Notes under the pieces: generated by a model
What the model was told of the DNA's origin: nothing
Seen by the model: the letters and a program-made list of their open reading frames with translations, nothing else
Databases searched by the model: none
Assembly: GCA_027058735.1 (NCBI GenBank)
Contig: JALURZ010000012.1
Coordinates: 1-6,726, forward strand
Length of the DNA stretch: 6,726 nucleotides
Reading direction: 5' to 3'
DNA from: Hyphomicrobiales bacterium
GTDB taxonomy: Bacteria > Pseudomonadota > Alphaproteobacteria > Rhizobiales > JALURZ01
Translations under genes and position numbers: made by a program
Shown: in pieces, positions 1-5,624 of the stretch
Layout: each line of letters opens with the position of its first letter
Numbering within the stretch: the stretch's first letter is position 1

Positions 1-169
1 CCCAGAAATACAACCCGCCAACGCTCAGGCCGTCATCGGAGCGAATGTAGTATTTTCGCTGCAGGCCGGGGCGGCCCTTGTATCTGGGAGCCGTGCTCTC
101 GAAGAGGGCCGTCGCGGCGTCCAGCGTCATGGGTTCGCGTAGCTCGAAGCGCACCTGTGTGATGATCAT
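1..169 (-). CDS. YdhR-family putative monooxygenase, N-terminal part (runs off left edge)
   Basis: Only the first 56 codons are present; the gene continues beyond base 1. The visible protein starts MIITQVRFEL and contains PGLQRKYYIRSDDG followed by GGLYFW. This is the beta-strand/loop pattern of YdhR-like proteins, which are small (about 100 residues in E. coli) dimeric ferredoxin-fold proteins related to antibiotic-biosynthesis-type monooxygenases. Their physiological substrate is not established. The ATG at 169 is supported by an AAAGGA ribosome-binding site at 179-184, nine bases upstream. It lies 61 bases downstream of the DinB-like gene on the same strand, so the two are probably co-transcribed. 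The family call is fairly safe, but with half the protein missing nothing can be said about the active site. Confidence 0.72.
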   Translation of the reverse strand, partial: MIITQVRFELREPMTLDAATALFESTAPRYKGRPGLQRKYYIRSDDGLSVGGLYFW

Positions 170-230
170 TTTTGAACGTCCTTTCGCCAGGCCTGCGGAG
201 GGAGGCGCTGGATGCGACTGTGAACGCGGA

Positions 231-779
231 TCAGGCCATCTGAGCGCCAGCGAACGAGAAGAAATCCGGCGCATTCCCCGTGCGCAGCCTGAGCAGCATG
301 TCCAGATTGCCCAGATGATAGGAGCGATGGCCCCAGATGCCCCACAGGAAACCCATCGCGCTCCAGCTCGATTTGTCGCCCGCAAAGACAATCGGCTTGC
401 GCAGAACATCGGCGCTGTAGCCCTCCACCACACTCATGGTTTCCTGGTGCAGGCGCCGGGTGTTGGCGACGAAATCCCCCTCCAGCAGGGAATGGAAAAA
501 GTTCATGTCGCGCGGCAGGGGCACCGTTTCGCCGGGGGCGAGATCGCGGAGCGCCTTGGCCCAGATGTTGTCGGCGGCCGCCATATGCACAAACAGCGTC
601 TTGATGCTGGCATGGCGCAGCCGGGTGCCGAAGTGGATGCCGCCCTCGCTGGGCGGGGTCCATTCGAGATATTGCGCAGGTGTCTTTTCGATCCAGTGTG
701 TTGTTTCGCCCACAAGCCTGTCGAACAGAACCAGAAATCGCTTCAGTTCGTTTTCCAGTGCGGTGTCGGTGTCGGTCAT
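231..779 (-). CDS. DinB/YfiT-superfamily protein, putative metal-dependent enzyme
   Basis: This 182-residue protein has the length and helical pattern of the DinB superfamily, a four-helix-bundle fold that usually holds one divalent metal through three histidines. The candidate ligands are visible: H65 in the segment FVHMAAADNIW, and H151 and H155 in WGHRSYHLGNLDML, the characteristic HxxxH of the last core helix. Known relatives include DNA-damage-inducible DinB of Bacillus, and mycothiol- or bacillithiol-dependent transferases and isomerases. The actual substrate cannot be read from sequence, and a thiol-transferase role is only one possibility. The ATG start has an AGAGGA site about ten bases upstream. 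The gene is divergent from the ArsR-rhodanese regulator across an AT-rich promoter gap and precedes the YdhR-like gene. Regulation by the divergent repressor is an inference from layout. Confidence 0.8.
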   Translation of the reverse strand: MTDTDTALENELKRFLVLFDRLVGETTHWIEKTPAQYLEWTPPSEGGIHFGTRLRHASIKTLFVHMAAADNIWAKALRDLAPGETVPLPRDMNFFHSLLEGDFVANTRRLHQETMSVVEGYSADVLRKPIVFAGDKSSWSAMGFLWGIWGHRSYHLGNLDMLLRLRTGNAPDFFSFAGAQMA

Positions 780-822
780 CGCCAGTCTGTCCTCTCGGGC
801 GCGCTTATCAGCGTTATTTAAT

Positions 823-836
823 CATTCAATTGAATG
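823..836. promoter_or_regulatory. Perfect 14-bp palindrome, candidate ArsR-family operator
   Basis: CATTCAATTGAATG is its own reverse complement. It overlaps the -35 box (830-835) of the predicted regulator promoter and abuts the -10 candidate of the dinB side. AT-rich dyads with ATTC/GAAT arms are typical for ArsR-family repressors, including the persulfide-sensing SqrR/BigR branch (ATTC-N8-GAAT is reported for SqrR; here the arms are separated by four bases). Related half-sites GAATTC (844-849) and TTGAAAT (857-863) follow. Binding by the adjacent regulator is inference. Confidence 0.5.
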
Positions 837-889
837 TTATACTGAATTCGGATATATTGAAATACCCTGATTTGAGTTTTTGCCATTGT

Positions 890-908
890 CCCGTGTGGCA
901 CACGCGGG
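890..908 (+). other. Hairpin in the 5' leader of the arsR-rhodanese gene
   Basis: CCCGTGTG (890-897) pairs with CACGCGGG (901-908) through eight positions, one of them a G-T wobble, around a three-base GCA loop. It ends two bases before the ribosome-binding site (911-918). It could be a leader stem affecting translation or mRNA stability, a second protein-binding dyad, or chance in GC-rich DNA. No T-tract follows, so it is not an intrinsic terminator. Confidence 0.35.
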
Positions 909-923
909 CAAAGGGAGAATTTC

Positions 924-1601
924 GTGCGAGATGAACCTGAAACGGACCCCAAGCAGCCGCTGTTCGATCAGTTTTCGGTCGTGGCCAAAGCGTTCGCCCA
1001 TGGCCATCGTCTGGCGCTTCTGGAGGTGCTCGCGCAAGCGGAACGCGATGTGAATTCGCTGGCGCGCGGCACGCACCTCTCGATCGCCAATACATCGCAG
1101 CATCTGAAAGTCCTGCGCACCGCCGGGCTCGTCAGCCGCCGGCGTTCAGGCAAGCATGTCGTGTACGCGCTGGCGGATGACACGGTGGTCGGTCTTGTCC
1201 GCAGCCTGCGCGTGTTTGCCGAACAGCACAGCGGGCCCGCGCGCAAGACCGTGCGGGACTACTGGCCGCAGATGGACCGCTCACCGGAAGTCTCGCGCCA
1301 GACCCTGATGGGCTGGATCGAGGCGGGCGCGGTGGTCCTGTTCGACACCCGGCCCGCGGAAGAATTCCGTGCCGCCCATATTCCCGGTGCGCGCCACCTC
1401 GCCAAAGGCGCGGCCAAAACCCTTGATGCCGCGGATATCGACAGGCGCCATGTCGTCGCCTACTGCCGCGGTGCCTATTGCGCGGCCTTGCATGAGACCC
1501 TGGAACGCCTGCGTGCGCTGGGCGCCACCGCACACAGGCTGGAGGACGGGTTTGCCGAATGGCGGGCCGCCGGCCTGCCGGTCCGTTGCCAGGAGATCTG
1601 A
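924..1601 (+). CDS. ArsR-family transcriptional regulator fused to a rhodanese domain
   Basis: A 225-residue two-domain protein. Residues about 13-100 form an ArsR-type winged helix: the recognition region runs LSIANTSQHLKVLRTAGLV (52-70) and the wing is SRRRSGKHVVYAL (71-83). Residues about 122-222 form a rhodanese domain with DTRPAEEFRAAHIPGA (141-156), the active-site loop CRGAYC (181-186) and the closing GFAEWRAAGLPV (209-220). The DNA-binding helix has no cysteine, so the classic ArsR metal site (ELCVCDL) is absent; the only cysteines are C181, C186 and C222. Rhodaneses carry persulfide on the first loop cysteine, so the protein may sense sulfane sulfur rather than metal (inference). The GTG start at 924 has AAGGGAGA at 911-918. 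Likely targets are its own promoter and the divergent dinB-like/ydhR-like pair. Its 3' end faces the oxidase operon. Confidence 0.9.
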   Translation: MRDEPETDPKQPLFDQFSVVAKAFAHGHRLALLEVLAQAERDVNSLARGTHLSIANTSQHLKVLRTAGLVSRRRSGKHVVYALADDTVVGLVRSLRVFAEQHSGPARKTVRDYWPQMDRSPEVSRQTLMGWIEAGAVVLFDTRPAEEFRAAHIPGARHLAKGAAKTLDAADIDRRHVVAYCRGAYCAALHETLERLRALGATAHRLEDGFAEWRAAGLPVRCQEI

Positions 1602-1609
1602 GCGGCGCC

Positions 1610-1633
1610 GGGCGCGTGCTTGCCGCTGCGCCC
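1610..1633. terminator. Possible weak bidirectional hairpin between convergent genes
   Basis: GGGCGC (1610-1615) can pair with GCGCCC (1628-1633) around a 12-base loop, in the 32-base gap between the convergent ArsR-rhodanese and cupredoxin genes. Position favours a shared terminator. The stem is short, the loop long and there is no T-tract on either strand, so this is weak. Confidence 0.25.
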
Positions 1634-2488
1634 CTACATGTCCATTTTCATCGCCCTGCCGGGCGTCGCCATCTGGCCCATCATGCCCAACTGCATGTGA
1701 TAGGGCAGCATGCACATGAACATCCACGCGCCGTCCGCCTTGATCTCGGCGATGAAGGAAAACCTGCCGCCGGGAAGAACCAGGGATTTTTCGAACAGCG
1801 CTTCGTGCTCCAGCAGATTCCAGTCGGCACGCCGGGTGCGATAACCCACCGCCTGCATCGCCGGCATGGTCATGAACATGAATTCGTGGGGAATCTTCCC
1901 GTCATTGGTGATGTTGAAGCGGATTCTTTCGCCCCGCTTCACATCGATCGAAAGATCGGAAAACTTCCATTCCGCCATGGTCAGATTGATTTCGCGATCA
2001 AACGCGCCGTCTTCGGTAATTTTCAGGCCGCTCTGCGGATCTTCACCATGCTTCGGCGTCTCGTCTTCGGCATGATCATCCGGCTTCGCGGCGTCGCCCT
2101 CCATCTTCATGGCCCTCTTGCCGTCGTCCCCCATGGGCGTTCTGTCCGCGGCGTCGCCCTCCATCTTCATGGCCCTCTTGCCGTCGTCCCCCATGGGCGT
2201 TCTGTCCGCGGCGTCGCCCTCCATCTGCATGCCGCCCATGTTCATGCCGCCCATGGACATGACTTTCCTGAGCTGGACCTCGTCTTCTGGAGGCACATCG
2301 AATATATCGTGTTCGACCTCTTCGTTTTCGGTCAGGTCATTGGCGCCGGGAACCACCCCGTCAGCCTCGAATTTCTTCAGCAGGCTGACAGACGGCGACA
2401 TCTGGTACTCAGGCCCTTGCCCGTAAGTCGTCAGGTAGCCGACAAGGAAAACACCGACGACGCCCGCAGCGATAAACAGTCTGATCAT
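1634..2488 (-). CDS. Membrane-anchored Met-rich cupredoxin, last gene of the oxidase operon
   Basis: A 284-residue protein with a hydrophobic N-terminal segment (residues 2-20), read as a signal anchor or uncleaved signal peptide, so the rest should be periplasmic. A Met-rich, acidic linker follows: M77-M89 is a regular MxM-GG-MxM-GG-MxM string, then a 20-residue unit beginning MEGDAADRTPMG occurs twice exactly (89-108, 109-128) with a third partial copy to 134. The C-terminal cupredoxin domain (about 155-273) carries a complete type 1 copper ligand set: H201 in IPHEF, C259, H264 and M269 in CMLPYHMQLGMMG. The extreme C-terminus, AMKMDM, echoes the repeat. A GGGGAG site (2497-2502) precedes the ATG, and the start lies 14 bases after the subunit I stop codon. 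It could donate electrons to the CuA subunit or deliver copper to the oxidase; the sequence does not decide which. Confidence 0.85.
   Translation of the reverse strand: MIRLFIAAGVVGVFLVGYLTTYGQGPEYQMSPSVSLLKKFEADGVVPGANDLTENEEVEHDIFDVPPEDEVQLRKVMSMGGMNMGGMQMEGDAADRTPMGDDGKRAMKMEGDAADRTPMGDDGKRAMKMEGDAAKPDDHAEDETPKHGEDPQSGLKITEDGAFDREINLTMAEWKFSDLSIDVKRGERIRFNITNDGKIPHEFMFMTMPAMQAVGYRTRRADWNLLEHEALFEKSLVLPGGRFSFIAEIKADGAWMFMCMLPYHMQLGMMGQMATPGRAMKMDM
2087..2226. repeat. 60-bp perfect tandem repeat, 2.3 copies, inside the cupredoxin gene
   Basis: Bases 2101-2160 and 2161-2220 are identical at every position. The 60-base periodicity extends without mismatch from 2087 to 2226, then breaks at 2227. 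The unit is 20 codons, so the frame is kept, and each copy adds one MKM copper-binding-like triplet plus an acidic stretch (DRTPMGDDGKRA). Complete identity, including third codon positions, points to recent duplication or slippage, or to an assembly artefact. Confidence 0.97.
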
Positions 2489-2502
2489 GTCTTCTGCTCC
2501 CC

Positions 2503-4080
2503 TTATTCCGCCGGCACGGCGGACGGCGCGGCTTCGTCATGTTCCACCGGCCACGGTTCCTCCGGCGCCGGCTCGCCGCGGCGCGCGCTCCACGCGACGT
2601 TGATGACGAAAATGAGGAAACCGAGGCCGATGAGAAAGCCCGATGCGGTAATCATCATTTGCGGCATGACCCATTCCTTCAGCGGCAGATAGTCATAGAC
2701 CCAGCGCGGGAAATAGGCGTAGCCGGCCACGAACATCATGGTGATCTTGGTGAACAGGCCGATCTGCCACAACCAGAAATGGCTGCTGGCCATCCGCTGG
2801 TTGTACATGCGCCCCGTGAAATAGGGATAGAGATAATAGAACCCGGCAAAGGCCATCTGCCCCGCGAAGCCAAAGAACATGGCGTGGAAATGCGCCGGTA
2901 TCCAGTAGGTGTTGTGAATGAAGTCGCTGTCCGTCGCGATCTGCCCGTTCACATAGGCCGTCGCGCCGCCATAGATCACGAAGGCGATCGAGGCGATCAT
3001 GAACTTGAACGGAATACTGGCGCGCGCTGAGGCGGGAATCGGGTCGCTCCACAATGTGGCGATCCAGTTGAACACATGCAGCACGCTGGGAATGAACACC
3101 AGCAGGGTGAAGATCTGCACCATCCGCTCATACCATCCCGATATCGTATACAGGGGCTGGAAGTGATGCGGGCCGATGGGCATGGCGAACAGCCCCAGCA
3201 GCACGAAAGCGACAACCCCCGACCAGTAGCTCCACATCGGCCGCCCCAGCAGGCGCGGCATGAGGGTGTAGAGAATGGCGATGGCCGGGATAAACGGCAG
3301 ATAGACAGCCGGATGGCCATAGGTCCAGAACACATAGAGGAAAAACTTGACGCTGCCGCCGCGCGCCGGATCGAACCAGGCGGTCATTTCCATCCAGTCG
3401 GTGAACAATCCAAGACCGATGAAGCCAAGGGGTATGGTGGCAATGATCAGCAGCAGCCCGACGATCGCCGAGGCCCAGCCCATCATCGGCAGGGTTTTCC
3501 ACCCGCCGCCCGCCTTGACCCCCGCCAGCGCGGTGAGGGTCAGCACGATGCCAGCCAGGAATTCCGAGATGGCGACCAGCAGGATCGCCAGATGCCCCAT
3601 CCATACCAGACCGCCGCCCACCCGCAGCGACATGGGCGCATAGGCCGTCCAGGTGAAATCGGGCCGGCCAATGACCAGCAGAACGACGGCGCCGATCAGG
3701 ATCCAGTAGCTCCAGTGCGCGGCCCTGGTGGCCGCCAGGCGCTCCAGGCCCAGAACCTTCGGCATCATGTAGTAGCACACAGAAATCGTGAGCGGGATGA
3801 GAAAGCCGAACACCATGAGCATGCCGTGCATGGTCATCAGCGTCATATACACCCGCGCCCCGAGAAACTGAGCGCCGGGCACAGCCAGTTCGGTGCGGAA
3901 AACCAGGGCAAACGCCCCGCCGAGGGCCAGCATGACAAACGCGCTCAAAATGCCCTTGAGGGCAATGTGGCGGTAGTCATCGGAAAAAAACAGCGTTTTC
4001 AGCGAAATCGTGCCGATGATGTCCTCAGGCTTCCAGTGCGGTTTCGCGCCGGTGCGCTGAAAATCCAGTTCATGCGCCAT
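2503..4080 (-). CDS. Divergent heme-copper oxidase subunit I (B-type/sNOR-like)
   Basis: The 525-residue catalytic subunit of a terminal oxidase or related NO reductase, in the inner membrane, with about 12 hydrophobic helices between residues 40 and 497. All metal ligands are visible: H85 (MTMHGMLMVF) and H399 for the low-spin heme, H397 (IPAHFHAMF) for the high-spin heme, and H256 (YGHPAVY), H305 and H306 (GPHHF) for CuB. Y260, the tyrosine cross-linked to CuB histidine in O2 reductases, is present. A-type proton-channel residues are missing: GHPEVY is GHPAVY, the helix II-III Asp motif is replaced by CYYMMPKVLGLERL, and PTGIK is PSVLH. From H256 to H335 the spacing matches ba3 oxidase H233 to T312 exactly (recalled numbering), with Y271 and S332 at the ba3 K-path tyrosine and serine. 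The ATG has GGGGAG at 4088-4093 and overlaps the subunit II stop. NO reductase activity (NorS-like) is the main alternative. Confidence 0.92.
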   Translation of the reverse strand: MAHELDFQRTGAKPHWKPEDIIGTISLKTLFFSDDYRHIALKGILSAFVMLALGGAFALVFRTELAVPGAQFLGARVYMTLMTMHGMLMVFGFLIPLTISVCYYMMPKVLGLERLAATRAAHWSYWILIGAVVLLVIGRPDFTWTAYAPMSLRVGGGLVWMGHLAILLVAISEFLAGIVLTLTALAGVKAGGGWKTLPMMGWASAIVGLLLIIATIPLGFIGLGLFTDWMEMTAWFDPARGGSVKFFLYVFWTYGHPAVYLPFIPAIAILYTLMPRLLGRPMWSYWSGVVAFVLLGLFAMPIGPHHFQPLYTISGWYERMVQIFTLLVFIPSVLHVFNWIATLWSDPIPASARASIPFKFMIASIAFVIYGGATAYVNGQIATDSDFIHNTYWIPAHFHAMFFGFAGQMAFAGFYYLYPYFTGRMYNQRMASSHFWLWQIGLFTKITMMFVAGYAYFPRWVYDYLPLKEWVMPQMMITASGFLIGLGFLIFVINVAWSARRGEPAPEEPWPVEHDEAAPSAVPAE

Positions 4081-4708
4081 TGGCCGTCTCCCCGCCGTTC
4101 AGTTGTGCCGTCGGCGCATCGCCCTCGACAACCAGCCATGCCTTCATCTGGGCATGTCCGATCCCGCAGTAGTTCACACACTGAATCAGGTATTTGCCCG
4201 GTTTCCCGGGTGCGCGGATCCACAATTCGCGCACGTCGCCGGGATCGATTTCCGCGGTGATTCCAGAGGCGGGGATATTGAATCCGTGGATCACGTCATT
4301 GGTCACCACCTTGAACAACACCCGTTCGCCCGGCTTGACCACGGCGGCGTTGCGGCTCATTTCCTTTTCTTCGGTGATAAAGGCAAAGCCCCACTGAAAC
4401 GCGACAACGGTCAGGATACGGTCGAATTTCTTGTCGCGGTCCGCGTCTTCCACGAATTTTCCGGAGACCTTTTCGCTGGCGCGCAGGTCTTCCTGATACG
4501 CCTTGTAGATACTGGTGCTGGCCCAGTCGCCGTAAAACGCCATGACCAGCAGGCCGGCGATGAAGAGATACTCGAAGTTATAGGTCGGCCGCCAGCGCTT
4601 TTCCATAAACAGCGCCAGCGCCAGCCCCACCAGCCCCAGCACGGTGATCGCGATCGTTATCGTCATCAGAAACGCCTGGGTTCCCGACAGCCCGAGTGCA
4701 TATTCCAT
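4070..4708 (-). CDS. Heme-copper oxidase subunit II with CuA site
   Basis: A 212-residue subunit that accepts electrons from a periplasmic donor and passes them to subunit I. Two hydrophobic helices (about 11-35 and 45-61) precede a periplasmic cupredoxin-type domain. The full CuA ligand set is visible: H141 (VIHGFNIP), then C177, C181, H185 and M188 in CVNYCGIGHAQM. The usual Glu between the cysteines (CSELC), which contributes a backbone carbonyl, is N179 here, which should be tolerated. The aromatic electron-entry motif, normally QWYW, is reduced to QWGF at 105-108. The ATG has AAGGGG at 4716-4721, seven bases upstream. The stop overlaps the subunit I start by 11 bases, a sign of translational coupling. 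It is the first gene of the three-gene operon. No heme c motif (CxxCH) is fused to it, so the donor must be separate. Confidence 0.93.
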   Translation of the reverse strand: MEYALGLSGTQAFLMTITIAITVLGLVGLALALFMEKRWRPTYNFEYLFIAGLLVMAFYGDWASTSIYKAYQEDLRASEKVSGKFVEDADRDKKFDRILTVVAFQWGFAFITEEKEMSRNAAVVKPGERVLFKVVTNDVIHGFNIPASGITAEIDPGDVRELWIRAPGKPGKYLIQCVNYCGIGHAQMKAWLVVEGDAPTAQLNGGETANGA

Positions 4709-4895
4709 ATCAAAACCCCTTCATGCTCAGCGCACGCTAGTCTACACTTCAAATTCCCGGCAACAGAAATTTTTTCTTTTTTTTCGGGCCGGGAGCTTCC
4801 TCAACCTGCTGAAACGCCACCGGATCGATCGGGCGCAGGCGCCTGCGGCGTCCGCGCCGGACAACCGGCTGCCAGACCTGCATCAGCGCGACGGA
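4709..4895 (-). promoter_or_regulatory. Promoter/leader region of the oxidase operon
   Basis: This 187-base gap lies between the HxlR-type gene and subunit II, both on the minus strand. On that strand an A-tract (A8-G-A6, 4784 down to 4769) precedes candidate core elements: TTGCCG (4763-4758) with TAGCGT (4739-4734, 18-base spacer), or TCTGTT (4767-4762) with TAGACT (4744-4739, 17-base spacer). The A-tract sits where an UP element would. I found no FNR-type TTGAT-N4-ATCAA dyad. Farther up are a perfect palindrome CGCAGGCGCCTGCG (4834-4847) and a stem GCCGG/CCGGC (4856-4869); neither has a following T-tract, so termination of the HxlR gene is unproven. Confidence 0.4.
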
Positions 4896-5624
4896 TCATT
4901 TTGCCGCGGGCATCGACACGGTGTTCGGGCCGACAGCGTCTTTTCTTTGAGACTTGATCCGGGTTAACGGACCGAGATTGAGCCACGCGGCGAGTTGTTT
5001 CGTGGCGCGTGGCGGGCCGATCGTTTCGAGCCGGTCCGTTGCCAGCGCCGCCCGCAATGTCAGGCCCCCGCGGACAACGCGTATAATGTCCGGCAGCGAG
5101 ACCGCCAGATATATGGTGATCTCAAAGCCTGGGTCCTCCAGGCAGAGTTCGCACCGGCCGCCGGCGTTCACAAACCACCACAGATCCTTGCCGGCCGGTT
5201 GATCGATCAGTTTCAATCTGACGACCGATCGCCCGGTCCCGAAGGCATCCGCTTTCACGCTGCGCTCCAACGTCCAAAGGAGCAACCCAAGATCAATCTC
5301 GTTTTCCGCAAGCTGGCGGCGCGACCAGCGCTGGCCCCAGACGCCAAGAGCTTCGATCATCGGCACGAATTCCTCGCCAGACGCTGTGAGATGGTAGGTC
5401 CAGGTTTTCCCGCCTCTCGAGCGCCGCCGTTCCACGATGCCCTCTGCTTCCAGCTGTTTGAGACGGCGCGACAAAAGAGTCGGCGACATGAGCGGAACGC
5501 CGCGGTGCAGGTCTGAAAACCGCGATGATCCGGCCGCCAGATCGCGGACAATGAGCGGCGTCCAGCGTTCGCAAAACAGCTCGGCAGCCTTGGCAACCGG
5601 GCAAAACTGCCCATAACTTTTCAA
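4896..5624 (-). CDS. HxlR-family transcriptional regulator with SCP2-like C-terminal domain
   Basis: With a TTG start at 5624 the protein has 242 residues and begins (M)KSYGQFCPVAKAAELFCERW, the standard HxlR N-terminus. AAGGGGAG lies eight bases upstream of this TTG, whereas a longer GTG start at 5663 would add 13 residues atypical of the family. Residues about 8-100 are the HxlR winged helix (WTPLIVRDLAAGSSRFSDLH, then SPTLLSRRLKQLEAEGIVER). Residues about 112-215 resemble the SCP2-like (sterol-carrier-protein-like) domain that follows many HxlR regulators (DLWWFVNAGGRCEL, ITIYLAVSLPDIIRVVRGGLTL), a possible small-hydrophobic-ligand pocket. C8 is at the position of the redox-sensing cysteine of YodB/HypR-type members; whether it senses here is unknown. 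It is divergent from the methyltransferase gene, the likely target, and upstream of the oxidase operon on the same strand. Confidence 0.88.
   Translation of the reverse strand: MKSYGQFCPVAKAAELFCERWTPLIVRDLAAGSSRFSDLHRGVPLMSPTLLSRRLKQLEAEGIVERRRSRGGKTWTYHLTASGEEFVPMIEALGVWGQRWSRRQLAENEIDLGLLLWTLERSVKADAFGTGRSVVRLKLIDQPAGKDLWWFVNAGGRCELCLEDPGFEITIYLAVSLPDIIRVVRGGLTLRAALATDRLETIGPPRATKQLAAWLNLGPLTRIKSQRKDAVGPNTVSMPAAK

Larger units (their letters stand above)
780..923. promoter_or_regulatory. Divergent promoter region between dinB-like gene and arsR-rhodanese gene
   Basis: This 144-base gap is clearly AT-rich in its middle (about 811-880), unlike its surroundings. For the plus strand there is TTGAAT at 830-835, a 17-base spacer and TATATT at 853-858, a good sigma-70-like match, placing transcription start near 865. 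For the minus strand a weaker -10 candidate TATAAC reads from 841 to 836, with a poor -35 (TATTTC, 864 to 859). Both sets of elements touch or flank the palindrome at 823-836, so one bound repressor could shut both directions. The promoters are inferred from sequence only. Confidence 0.6.

Noticed and set aside
1559..2692. Long plus-strand open frame (377 codons) with repeated residues
   Set aside because: It is antisense to the cupredoxin and the end of subunit I. Its repeats are only the shadow of the 60-bp duplication, and the translation is His/Arg-rich with no family resemblance.
3076..4260. Plus-strand open frame (394 codons) over the oxidase genes
   Set aside because: It is antisense to subunit I and II, which have complete ligand sets. 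The translation is rich in His, Gln and Arg, as expected for the complement of a GC-rich membrane protein gene.
4769..4785. T-rich run on the plus strand as an intrinsic terminator
   Set aside because: No plus-strand gene ends nearby and no stem directly precedes it; it fits better as an A-tract upstream of the minus-strand promoter.
4834..4847. Perfect palindrome CGCAGGCGCCTGCG as a terminator for the HxlR gene
   Set aside because: It has no loop and no T-tract on the relevant strand. It may be a protein site or chance in GC-rich DNA.
4103..4957. Plus-strand open frame (284 codons) across subunit II and the intergenic region
   Set aside because: It is a shadow of subunit II, runs through the promoter region and shows no recognisable domain.
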